Shown: one piece after another, positions 23,406-34,800 of the stretch
Layout of the letters: each line of letters opens with the position of its first letter
Position numbering within the stretch: the first letter of the stretch is position 1
Assembly: GCA_032358165.1 (NCBI GenBank)
Contig: JAALGY010000028.1
Span: 558,001-622,000 of the forward strand
Direction of reading: 5' to 3'
From: Diplosphaera chodatii
Lineage: Eukaryota; Chlorophyta; Trebouxiophyceae; Prasiolales; Stichococcaceae
Length of the DNA stretch: 64,000 nucleotides
Notes under the pieces: model-generated
Told to the model about the DNA's origin: nothing
Seen by the model: the letters and a program-made list of their open reading frames with translations, nothing else
Database searches by the model: none
Program-made: the position numbers and the translations under genes

Positions 23406-24171
23406 GCAGGCAGCCAGTGGCGGTCTGCATGGTGAACGACCCGCTCTGATGCGCTGTGTGTCGTGTTGTTGAGAGGGCGCAGACTGGCAGCTGATGCCGA
23501 TGTGCCAGTTTGCTCGCAGGCAATGCGTGCCAGAGGCTGACAGCACGGTATAGTGTGCTGTTGGTGGGCACAGGAGGTGAGCCGGCATGCAGGGCCTGTG
23601 TGACGGGCAGCTGACTGGCATGCCATAGAGGGACGCAGGGTTCCAGAGCATTGTGTATCCACCGCCGAGGAGGCTGTCTATATAAACGTGACGTTTCTGA
23701 TAATGTCGCATTACACGTAGTTGTCTACTGCACATTGACAGAATGCGCTTGCAAATGCATCTGGCTGAGATGCTTGAAGGACACATGAAACGCTAGTACA
23801 GCAGCGAAGGTCAGCTGTGACAGTCGCATCAACATCAGCACATAGTGCTGCAGCAGACTGAATCAAGTAGTCTGCAAGAATGGCGACTGCTGCTGAAGGG
23901 AACGATGTGTACTTCACGTCGGAAGCTGATCAGACTCACTTCCAATGTTGCTGAAGCACACTGCCGCCGCCATTACCGCAGCCAGCAGCATCGCATGCTG
24001 AGCTGTTGCGGCAAAGGTGGCGGTAACACAGCTGCAATGTCTGTTGATGGCAGACTACCATCGCTTGTGTTCTGTACTAGTATGTAAACCACGTTTGGCC
24101 GATCATCACCAGGCTGCACAGGTGCAGTCCTGTTTGCGTCTGTTGTTGCGCTCCGGCGGCAAAACTCAGCG
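23406..24171. other. Convergent intergenic region, expansin-like / trehalase
   Basis: Tail-to-tail spacer of 766 bp. It holds an isolated TATATAAA at 23679-23686 and a minus-strand TGTAA (TTACA on +) at 23711-23715 that could serve the trehalase mRNA, 457 bp past its stop. No convincing gene was found. Confidence 0.55.
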
Positions 24172-27100
24172 TCAGCCCGAGGTCGGTGCTGCGGTTGTTG
24201 CGTTGCCAGCCGGCGGCGTGTACGCCGACGGGTTCCACCCATAGCGGTCCAGCAGGGAGAGCATCACACCGTTGGTCCAGCCAAAGCCTGCAGCGCATCT
24301 CAGGTGTTGATGCTAGTTGCCACGCACTGGCACATGCAGTCGCAGCAGGTGGTCTGCTCGATGTTGATGTGACATAGCCCAACTTGTGACGCGCTCACCT
24401 GACTGCACCGAGTATTCGCCACCTCCTCCCGACACGCCGAGTGCTGTGGCATCGTACTTCTCCACCACTGCACACCCGTGCCACAGCCTCGTATCATGCA
24501 ACGTGATTGCTGTGCCAATCATGCGGCCACCCAGGTCGGGCTCGTTCTTGCAGCCTGCAAAGCAGTGTGTGGGATGCAAAAAGACTGCGCACTCTTGTGG
24601 AAAAACTTGGTTCCCGCGGAGGACCAGCTCTCGAACATGGTGAGCAGCCAGCGCTGCGCGATGGACGCCGCCATCTGCCGCCCCTCAGCGCCTGCAGTAA
24701 GGCAGCAGCCATTTGAAGGCTTGTCATGAAACAATCCAGTTCGTGAAACAATCCAGTGCGAGCATTGGCACAACCACCAGCATGAGGCCAGTGCCGACAG
24801 CTCCTGCCGATAGGCGCCTGCATCACTGCACAGATCGAGCGTCGCATCAGCTGCCCTGTGCGCGCACCGCCGTAGTTCTCCAGCGCCTCGATGACGATAT
24901 CTTGCAGTGGAGGCCATGCGTTGGGCGCGTCCCACTGCTGCCCGGTGTTGGTGTCGGTGGTGGCGACGCCGGCGGGGCCCAGCAGCCCCGAGCGGTTGAA
25001 GGCGTCCAGGGCCGCGAGCGCCTGCGGTCCCTCTGCCGGCGCGACGCCGACCTGCTCATTCAACAGCATTAGTCTCGTACCACATGTGTGGAGTGCACAG
25101 AAGGAGCGGCAAGAGCCTGACGGTTGCAGGGCTCGCACAACTGGCAAATCTGTATCTCAAAGGCAGGGTGGAAGGTTATGCACCCAGAGTGGGATGAAGT
25201 TGGACACGAAGTTGCCGGGGTTCTGCTCCACCAGGGACACGCCGCCCGGGGCGCTGCCATTGATGATCAGGTCCCGCCATTGCCCTGGAGAACACGATTT
25301 GCTGGCAGATCAACAAAGCGCATGTTCTACATGCAAGATCATGTCCACAGGGCTCTGACCACCAGCAGCAGGCCTCATTTGCGGGACTTGTGCAGGATCA
25401 AGCCAGTTGTAGCACAGCCTGATGTGATTTGGCGTACCCCCAAGAACATGTTTGCTGCCATGCATGGTGCACCTGTGCTGGCGTCCCACATGAGGGCCTG
25501 GATTGCCTCGTGGCGCTGCGCCGCCAGTGCCGAGAACCGCGTGGCGTTCCCGGTGTCGTTCAGCGCGAGTGCGAAGTCGGCGATGTTGCGCTCCATGTCG
25601 TACAGGTACGAGTTGAGGTCCGCCGGCACGATCTGCACGCCAAGGTTTCAGTCTGTCAGGCTGCCTGCAGCTGCGCAGGCTCGCTGAGTTGCACGGCGTG
25701 CAGACGAGGTGCAGGCCAAGCTGGACAGCGTGCGTGGTTTTGGCTCGGCTGCACATCGCGTCACGGCACCACGTGTTGGCGACCGACACCTGTGTGGTGC
25801 GGATGGTGGTCAGGTTCACGCCATTGGCGAGCCAGCGGGAGGAGAAATCCCAGCCCGACTCGGCGCCAGACGCGATGTCCGTGTACAGCTGCTTCTTGGC
25901 GGTGGCATTCAGGCCCTCTGCCGTCGCCACATCCTCGCTGTGAATGACAACAGGAGGCGGTCAACATACATGTGCCTGAGCAGGCTGTTGCTGAACAATC
26001 TGCTTGCTGGCAGCAATACTTAGCATCGAAGCTCACAGGGTGCTAATGCTGACACAGCACCTGCTCATGGTACTCTCAACAGGCAGCACAGGGCGTTCAC
26101 TGCAACACGTCGCGGGCGCACTTGTAGGACTCGGGGCGCGGCAGGTCCCACTCGGCGTGGTATCGTGACATGTTGTACACTGTGTCGCTCGAGCCGTTAG
26201 CGGCGCTGGCCAGCACCAGCTTGGGCGCCGACATCCAGTACTGGTGCTCCTGGATCAGCAGCTGCAGGCAGCAGAGAAGTACCGTCACCCTCTGTTGCCT
26301 GATCTATACCCATCTGGGCACACAACTACAACATCTGCTGAAGGACAAGGCTTCTGCAAGGGCCCCAAACCCTAACGAGACAGTGGCTTCGTCCACTGTC
26401 TCAGATTGCAACATGCTACAGCCCACATCTCACATGGACTGCACACTTACTGGCAGAGCAGTGGTCAGCAGCGTCTGGTTGCGGGTGGCAGCATATACAA
26501 TCTTGATCATGGCTGACAACAGTGGCGGCTGGCTGCGGTTCAGGTAGTATGTCCTCGCGCCTGAGTGCATGCACAAGAATGACTGCATCAAAGCATTGCA
26601 TTTGCTCCCACACGGCACGCTTGCCAATGCATGCATCTTATCACTCAGCAAGCTCCAGGCTCACCATTGGGGACGTGACCATAGGTCTTCAGCAAGCTCA
26701 GCAGGTTGAAGCACATGTCCTCAGCTGTCGTGTTCATCCTGCTGACCAGCAGTCCCTTGAGGATCCAGTATGAGTCCCTGCGGAGCATTGTACATGTTCT
26801 AGTGCGACAGGATGCCGACGAGCCTTTCCAGGCAAGTTGGAAAGCTCTGAGCGCGTTCTTTAATCGTGCAACGGTGTCATTTGCACCAGCACAAACCCTT
26901 ACCAGTAGTACAGCTCCCTGAAGCGCGCCCCGGGCACCACGACACCATAGGGGATGGGCAGCAGGCTGTACCTCTCTGGCGTGTCGACCACCGACTTGTT
27001 TTCCTATGCATGCGGCATGCCAGCGCGTGAATTGAGACACCTGCAATTCCTGACTACCTGCATGCATTGAATACCATTGGAACTACACAGGAAGCCATAC

Positions 27101-28532
27101 TACATCAGTTGCATGCGTTAACCAAAGCCTCACCACTCGGTACAAGTCGTTCCACAGGTCGTGCACAGCCAGCGCCCACTGCCGCACGGCTGTGGAGTTG
27201 ACGAGTGGTAAGAAGTCTGGCAGAGACGCATTGAAGTCGTCCGCCTGTGCCGCCGTCAGCTCACTGCGCATCAAGTACATGCATGCATGCATGCTCAGGC
27301 AAACCACCCATATGGTGCGCCATGCAAGGACGGTCACAGGGTGCGCCAGAAGATTGCATGCAGCATCCGATGTGCATGTATACCTGCCGGGCGGGCCAAA
27401 GTTGTCCTGCAGAAAGGGGAGCAGCGTGGAGTTCTTGTACTTGGTGGGCCCCCCCTCCCACTGCGGCAGCGCGTTGAAGGCTGCCGTCGCTGTCGCGGGC
27501 GACACAGTCAGGGGCTTGTCCCTGACATGACAACATTACACAAGAATTCAACGTGCTGACATGCATGATGCGCAGATGTGCAGCAGATAACACTGAAACA
27601 CTTGAGAAAACACTGAAATCCAACCGTGATGATGGGACTGGTTCTTACACGAAATGCTTGCTGTCGCTGAAAAAATGGTTCGACTGGATTGCGTCCAGGA
27701 TGGGACCAGTCGACCACAGGTTGAGCCCCTGCAGCTGGCTCGACTGGGGGGCGGAAGAGGCCGGCGGCGGCCTGCATACGAGGAGGTCATGAGGATTTGG
27801 TCACGTTCAATCATATGTAATTATTTATCACATTGGACCCCCCAACACGCGGCCCCAAGATGGAGATCAATACTTGCCCTTAAATTCAAGGTTTGATTCA
27901 GCAATGAGCGCCAGGTTCGACCGTTTTGACAAAGTTACGCCACTTGGCGTCTTCACCGCAGCGCCAGTGGAGCAGCTTGGTCAGATGTGTTCAGGCATAC
28001 AGCGGCAGGTCTGCAGGCGGCCGTCGCTGCCACGCTCGCTGTTGCAAGTTGACAGATGTCCCAGTACGAGAAACTGCCGGGCTAAGTCTCAAAATGTAGC
28101 GAGACTGCTCGAACAGCAGTGCAATATTGTGTGCGCCGCCACCCTCGACCCACTCGACGGTTTTCGCGACATTTCTGGTGGCGTGATGGTGCGCCACCTG
28201 CCCTTCGTAGTATGGTGTCAGCTTGATTCATTTTGCAGAGGCGCGTTGGCCCGTGTAAATCGTTGCAGTTGTTAGTTCAGACGCGAGGTCGGCTTTGAGC
28301 AAATCGCCGCATGCCCACTTGGTCATGACTACCTCGTATATCAATCATGATTTACATGTATGAGAAGAATTCGGATTGGAGGGAACAACATGTCGCTGTT
28401 CATGCAGCAAGGACAGCATTTGGATGTGATGCACGCTATGACAGAGGTGCAATGTGCGCAGACACACCTCGCGCCCTCCGCGCCGGCCAGCATGCTCAAC
28501 AAAGCAAACGCGACTGCCTTGATGACTGCCAT
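24172..28532 (-). CDS. Trehalase, glycoside hydrolase family 37, secreted
   Basis: Hydrolyses trehalose to two glucose. The ATG at 28532 begins a 65-nt exon (28532-28468) encoding a signal peptide (AVAFALLSMLAGAEGA). It joins in phase to exon 27771-27649 with FFSDSKHFV, then 27521-27384 with DKPLT and FGPPG, and 27263-27137. Later blocks are VPGARFRELYYWDSYW (GH37 signature 1, spanning two exons near 26.9 and 26.77 kb), YGHVPNG, YYLNRSQPPLLS, PRPESYK, ESGWDFSSRW (signature with the catalytic Asp, about 25.85 kb), QQWDAPNAWPPLQ (about 24.93 kb) and GGGGEYSVQ (catalytic Glu, about 24.41 kb). The last exon carries GFGWTNGVMLSLLDRYG and stops at 24174-24172. All core GH37 motifs are intact. Acid, secreted trehalases of this family are usually extracellular or vacuolar. 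Confidence 0.95.
26377..26402. repeat. Perfect 10-bp hairpin in a trehalase intron
   Basis: GAGACAGTGG at 26377-26386 and CCACTGTCTC at 26393-26402 are perfect reverse complements around a 6-nt loop. It lies between the exon ending near 26455 and the exon starting near 26262. No family is recognised. Confidence 0.85.
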
Positions 28533-29063
28533 GACAGCAACGTTTGATCAATGCGAATGCAAAACTGCGCTGTCGGCAGATCTGGATTATCAGTCATTGT
28601 GAGTGAGCCAAGAAGAAGCTGAGATCAGCCACCTATCCGCAGATGCCTCAAGTGGTGTCGCACGGGCCACACTCGCAACATGGACGTCGGACTGCGTGCT
28701 GTGCTTCGTAAAATCCACTTTTTGAGGGCTGTGGGCTTGAACCTTCAGGACAAGACACAGCGATTTCGAAGCCACCCTGTAATGGTGTGAGAACGGACAC
28801 TGCCAATTGTAGGTGCACGGCTGCAGCACGTAAATTTGTGCTCACACAATCCCCGTGATAGAACATGTCCAGGCGCGGCAGCAGACGCTGTCGCGGATCT
28901 GTTATAAGGTGATACTCGGAAACTGCACACTCGGCATGATCGGGCAACTTACGTGCCCTGCTGACCGTGCAGCCGGCTGCAGCAGCTCAATTTTGTGCAG
29001 CCAGACGTACTGACTGTCGTAGTGACCCCTCCTCGTGGCTGAGCAGTCGGAGGCCCTCTCGAA
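28533..29063. other. Divergent intergenic region, trehalase / RNase M5
   Basis: Head-to-head spacer of 531 bp that should contain both promoters. Open frames exist on both strands but none resembles a known protein, and none joins convincingly to the flanking genes. Confidence 0.5.
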
Positions 29064-31353
29064 ATGTCGTTTGGGCTTGCGTGTGGGTTGCCTGCAAACG
29101 AACATGGCACCCCCACCCAATTACGCAGCAGACACGGCTGCAGCAGCATCCACATGGGCTACGGGCCTGGACAGCTGCCGCGGCAGCTCGGCAGCGGGCA
29201 GCTGACCAGCCACCGGCGCTGCCTGCGGGTCGGACAGCGCGCCAGACATCTGTCCGTGGCTGCGGCGACGAAGGGCCGGCTGCCTCAGGGCGGCTGGGTG
29301 CCGCAGCTGCCGCCGCACCCACTGCAGCCGGCCGATGACGGCCGCACTGTACAGGCACCGCCACCCCAGCCCCAGCCGCAGCGCAGGCGGCCACCCCTGC
29401 AGCGCATCACAACCCAGCAGTCGCCTCCGGTGCCGCTGCCGATCCACCAGCAGCCGCAGCCGCTGCATGGCCACAGCCCATCAGAGCATGCACAGGAGCA
29501 CAGGTGGCGCTCCAGCTCGCTTCTTGAGCATGTGCTTGGGTGCTTTGATCTAAGCTGCATCACTGCCTGGCGCTTGACCGCTGTCCACCCAATCGCCTGA
29601 GCTCCACTGCAGCGTTGTCCTTGACAGGCAGCCGCCGCCAGGGGTGCCGGCGGCGCCCCCGCTGCACGGCGCCCAGCAGCAGCGCTGGCCGCGGCTGCCC
29701 TACCTGATCGTGGTGGAGGGGCTCAGCGACAAGGCGGCAGTCACCGCCGCCACCGACTCCCAGGTGCCAGCAGCTGCTGTGTGCGTTCACCTAGACAGTT
29801 GGGCGGCCTCCGCAAGCTCAGTGTGCAGCCTACTAGGTTGCTCTACCTGCGCAATCATGCAGCAGGACCTCCCTTGCACGCTGGCACAGCCTGCCTTGCA
29901 CCAGACGAATGTTGCCCTTGCTCGTGTGAAGCAGGGGCATCCAACCCACGCAGCACATGCCTGTGACTTCAGGTGTTTGTGCTGCGGGGCGCGGCACATG
30001 CCATGGACAGCAACACGATCGACGCGGTCCGGCGCGCGGCGTTCGGCGTTCAGCAGGGGCGCCAGCTGCGCGGCATCATCGTCTTGATGGACCCTGATGA
30101 CGCCGGCCGCCGAGGTGCCTTCATGCATAACCCTGTGCTTTCTGATCGGGTACATCATGAGTGGGCTGAGCCATTGTTCTGGCATTTGTGAGTGCTCACC
30201 ACATGGCGTAGGTTCCGACGAGGGATGTGCCAAAACCCCCCTGCCTTTGCGCAGGGCGCACCGCTCTGGACGGCGCGTTTCCCGGGCAGTGCTGGCACGC
30301 CTTCATCCCAGCGGCAGACGCCACAGCCCAGCTCGCCACAAGGTGTGAGGCTGCTGGGTGTGGTCTGCAGTTGGGGACGACCGTCACTGAAGGCCCAACT
30401 CGCAGCATCAGGGAGTCTGTCCAGACCGCCTGCACACCGGACATGCATCGCAGGCTGTCCTGCTGGTGAGCAGCAACCTTCCACTGCATGCGTCATGCGA
30501 GCAGCAAACGACGGCATCCGGTGCCGCCCGGCAGGACCCACAAGGCGGGCAACCTGGGCGTGGAGCACGCGCGGCCGGACGCGGTGCAGCGGGCGCTGGC
30601 GGCCGCGCGGCTGTCGCAGCCCGAGCGCCGGGAGTTCGACCGCGAGGACCTGGTCGCCCTGGGGCTGGTCACCGAGATGGGCGCCCAGCAGGCGCAGAGC
30701 CAGGCGAGCCCGCGTTGTGTCAGACTGCCTGGGGTGTGCCTTCAACGAGGACGAGCCGTCCTCAGCTTTGATGCTTGGGAATGGTCAGCGGTCTGAAGGG
30801 TAGCTGAGGCCGCCACTTCACTAGTTTGCTCCAAGTGGACCAGCATTCGTGCGTGCCGGGCAGCATGCAGAAGCAGCTGCAGGTGCTCGTGAGTGAAGAG
30901 CGGCTCAACACTCTACCTACAGCCCAATCTTCTCTGCTCCTCCAGGGGACCGCCGGCAACAACTCGATGGCGCCGGTGATGCGGGAGCTGGTCGGCCGCC
31001 TGCTGGGCATAGGCCTGTGCGACGGCAAGCAGCTCGTCCGGCAGCTCAACCGCTTCGACTTCACGCACCAAGAAGTGCGCCTGCTGCCCGGTCTGCAGTC
31101 AGCCCCTGCGGGCGCGGGTTACCTCATACGCTGTGGTATGCGTCTTGCACGTGACTGCAAACATGTTACCTCGGGCGGAGCACATCTGCTCCACTGGTGA
31201 AGCAGTGGCCACGCGTGCAGACTACTGTCGTGTCTTGCTGTGCAGCTCACCACGGCTGTGAAGCTGGCCCGGGGGCTGCTGGCGGACAGGGTCAGGGAGC
31301 AGCGTGAGATCCGGGAGCGGCGGCGGCAGCAAGCGGCGGCCGAGTCGCAGTAG
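29064..31353 (+). CDS. RNase M5-like TOPRIM nuclease, probably plastid-targeted
   Basis: Bacterial RNase M5 matures the 5' and 3' ends of 5S rRNA; this copy is likely organellar. The start at 29064 (or the in-frame ATG at 29154) leads a basic, Ser/Arg-rich presequence (RRCLRVGQRARHLSVAA) typical of a transit peptide, then a Pro/Gln-rich stretch. Exon 29628-29763 carries the TOPRIM Glu motif YLIVVEGLSDKAAV. Exon 29973-30114 has the LMDPDDAGRRG motif with the metal-binding acidic residues. Exon from 30255 has PGQCWHAFIP. The exon from about 30535 has GNLGVEHARPD and EDLVALGL, exon 30946-31074 has LLGIGLCDGKQLVRQLNRF, and the exon 31246-31353 encodes a basic tail ending at TAG 31351-31353. The order matches RNase M5 throughout. 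The exon ending near 30704 seems to use a GC donor (CAG|GCGAGC). Confidence 0.9.
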
Positions 31354-31851
31354 GATACAGGAATGAGTCTTCTGAGCTACGGCTGCGGTACCAGGCATGC
31401 AGCGCTTGCAACACACTAGGGAGCAGCCGAAGCTGCGGCAGCGGCGGCGGGCAGCAGGGTGCTCACCGTACGCAGCAGAGCACGAAGCAAGCAGTAGCAT
31501 GTCGTGAGGTGTAGGACGCTGGACCCGCGCAACCGCTGTGACGATTGGGCAAGGCTGGACGGCGATGTGTGCAGTGAGCCGGCTGCCTGCTGATTTGTGG
31601 CAGATGAAGCTGTTGTTGTATGAAGCTGTATGCACTCCCAAGCTCAGCTACACCAGCGACCTTGCAGCTGCACCTTCAATTTGTGGTCATCATGTACAGT
31701 ATGTAGGGGCTAAGTGGTCAGATGCAGGTGGTTCAGATATTGAAGCCTTTGGCCGATTTGTGCTAGGCATGCGCAGCATTGCTTCAGGTGATTTCAGGCT
31801 TTGCAGTTTCAGGCGTGGGTGTGCTAGTGGTTTAGCCGTTCACAGCAGTGA
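31354..31851. other. Convergent intergenic region, RNase M5 / GT2
   Basis: Tail-to-tail spacer of 498 bp, AT-richer than its surroundings. No gene or repeat is evident. A minus-strand TGTAA overlaps the GT2 stop itself at 31852-31856. Confidence 0.55.
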
Positions 31852-34800
31852 TTACAGTAATTCCGCATGTGACAGTGCCTCTCCCATGCGAAATGCAGCA
31901 TCGGCCAAATCTCTCAAGTGACCATACTTGCTGTAGAACCAAAGGGTTACAAACATAGCGACTAGTAGAAAAATCATTGCAATGTTCCTTCGCAGTTCCA
32001 AAATTTGCACAGCGTCCCCCGCCGTTGTTGTATGTTCGTCATCAACCTGGCCCTTCTTCATAGCACAGTGGTTGCACGGCCTGAGCTCTCTGCGGAGCTT
32101 GATCACTGCGTTGCTCTATTCGGGTTCTTGGCTGACTGTTCAACTGACAGCAGCCAGGATTTTGGAATAATGTCGACCTCAGTTGTTGCCGCTCGTCAAC
32201 TTCGTGACACCTGCATGAGAAGTCTTCGACTTGCTGGACGGCTCGTTAGCAAGCCTGACCGCATGATCAACTGCTGTGCCTTCTGGCTGGTTGAGACACT
32301 TCAACATGAGCGGCTGACCCACCTGAGATGCCGTTCTTTATCCACTGGCGGATGGTCTGCACAAACCCGATGTACCTGCACGAGAATAAGACACATCTCA
32401 AGTCGCTTCACGCCACGCTTAACTACCTGCTGGCCTTTCGTGTCAGCTACCATCGTCGTGACTTCCTTCAAGGCACCAAACACTCACGTGGGGTTCTGTG
32501 CGGCGCCGCCAGTGAACTGCTCCGGCCTGTACCCCGCCTGGCCCTGTAGCCATTGTGGACAACAAGTTAGGGACGAGAGACGTCATTGCAGACAGCAGTC
32601 ACAATCTATGGAAGCCCCGCAGAGGATCTTGATGACAGTGCGGCAGTGCAGCGCTTGGGGCAGGTGTGCCGCACCTGGATCCACCAGATGAAGCCGAGGG
32701 AGGCGATGACGGCGGCGGTGGACACGATCATGGCCAGCCCGCACATGAAGGACAGGATGTACTTGCGGCCGGCGATGGCGTAGGTGAACAGCAGGATGGG
32801 CGGCAGCGCGTTGTACAGGCACCAGATGATGGACACCAGCAGCGGCGACACAATCACCGCGCCCGTGAACACCTGCGGGCGGGGAGCACGCAGCGTGTCG
32901 CCAGTGGCACACACCATCGCATTGTAACACGACATGGACGTGTGGCCGAGTGTCGCATCTAGGCATGCGGCGTAGGGTACAGCTGCAATGTGGCAGACAT
33001 GTTTGGAAAATGGCAACAGGGCAGATGCAAGAGCAGGTTTGAGAAAGAGGCGAGCTGTGCACCTGGAAGAGGCCGACGCCGATGGTGAGCAGGTTGATGA
33101 ACAGCGTGAGGCCGTGGATCCACAGGTCCTTGAATGCGCTGCTGCCGACCTTCGAGCCTCCCTGCGAGGGACAGCATGCGCACCGTGAGGGCATGTTCGG
33201 AGGCAGGTCATAGTGAACCAAAATCGGCAGCTGTGCTGGTGGCTGCGCCTGAACGGGAGGTGTCACACGCCAGTTGCTGTCAGGCAGGTGTGGGCAACGG
33301 CAGGTCGTCTCACTCACCTTGGCGGTCGCCTTGAAGCTGATCGACGAGCAGCAGCACGCCGCTGTGAAGCTGCGCCACATGGCCTTGGCATACGTCCACC
33401 AAAACAGCTGGTTGGCGAGCCCCGCGAACCACAGGGCCGGAAGATGCCTGCAGGTTTGAACAGCAGCATCTCATGTATCAACTCTGCGGCAGCGCAATAA
33501 GACAGTGAGGCACCTCTGCAATGCCGCCGTCAACACAACTCTGTGCTGCCAGTGTGCATCGTCAGGCACAGCATCTACGTAAACAAGTCAAAGGTGCAGA
33601 TAGGGGCGTACCCGGGGTGCTTGAAGTAGTACAGCACGCAGCAGTTGGCGGTGATGTAGATGGTGGAGCCCAGTGCCATCCAAAAGTTCACGACCATGGG
33701 GAACACTCCTACGGAGGTCACACAGCAGGATCAGCCACACACCCCGCTGCCTGCAGCCCGCTGCCTGCAGCCCTCAAATGCAGTCTGTGGCACCAGCGAG
33801 AGGCCAAGCAGGGCTATGTGAGAAATCACATGCAGAGCAGCGTGCGACGGCAAGTAGCGGGTAGAAACAGCCAGGTGTAGCACTGAGAGCACGAGTGCTC
33901 ACCAACCCAGATGGTGATGATGGGCACCGCCATGAAGATGGGCGTGGTGAAGGCGTTGATGACGTAGGACCACACCCCGGAGCAGTACAGCATGCGCGAC
34001 AGCCAGTCCAGGCGCGAGCGGAACAGCGGGCAGTACTTGCGGCTGAAGATGATCTGGAAGTGGCCCTGTAGCACAAGCCGCCATGCAGTGTCAGGCTTGC
34101 AGCTGCGCACGCAGCGCCATGGCACGCTGTGGGTCAGACCTCCAGTCGTGTCATGGTCAGTGCCAGCACACAGCACCAGCTGGTGTGATAGCTGCCGGCG
34201 CGGCGCTCACCTTCGTCCACCGAGACCGCTGCTGGAAGCAGTTCCGCACGCCATCTGGGGCCTGCAGCAACAATGACCGACTGTCGGTACCAGTGCAGAC
34301 ACAGAAGAAAGGTAGCATCGTGGTGTGAGACACGAAGCTCGGTGTCCTCCTGTTTGATGTGGGAACAGCTAGGCTGACGACGCACATGCTCATTGGAACA
34401 GGATGCCGGTGAGTTGGAATACACAAGCAGGGCGTCACCTCGCCCACGGCCAGGTACTGGTTGAGGTAGCGGCAGTGCCAGCCGTTGCGCTTCATCTCCA
34501 TGCCCAGCGCAAAGTCCTCTGTGAGCGTCCAGGTGGGCGTCCACCCCGCCTCCTGGTAGGCGTTGGACCGCACCTGCCAGGAGCAGTTGCCACGAAGTGG
34601 TCAACGAAGGGCGCACAAGCAAGCAGAACTGCGGGAGACCCTCGCAACACTGCAGGTGTAACAGCAAGGATGCTGCAGTGCTGGCGATGAGCTGCGCACC
34701 ATGAAGTTTGTGCCGGTGCACGAAATGAAGTCCAGCGCATCATACCCTGTCTGCATGTACCTACAGGCATCAACACCATGCTGTCAGAGCAATGCCGCAA

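Noticed and set aside
27282..27298. GCATGC-type alternating tract
   Set aside because: Short ATGC tandem runs occur at several intronic places (also near 19808) and look like simple sequence, not a regulatory array.
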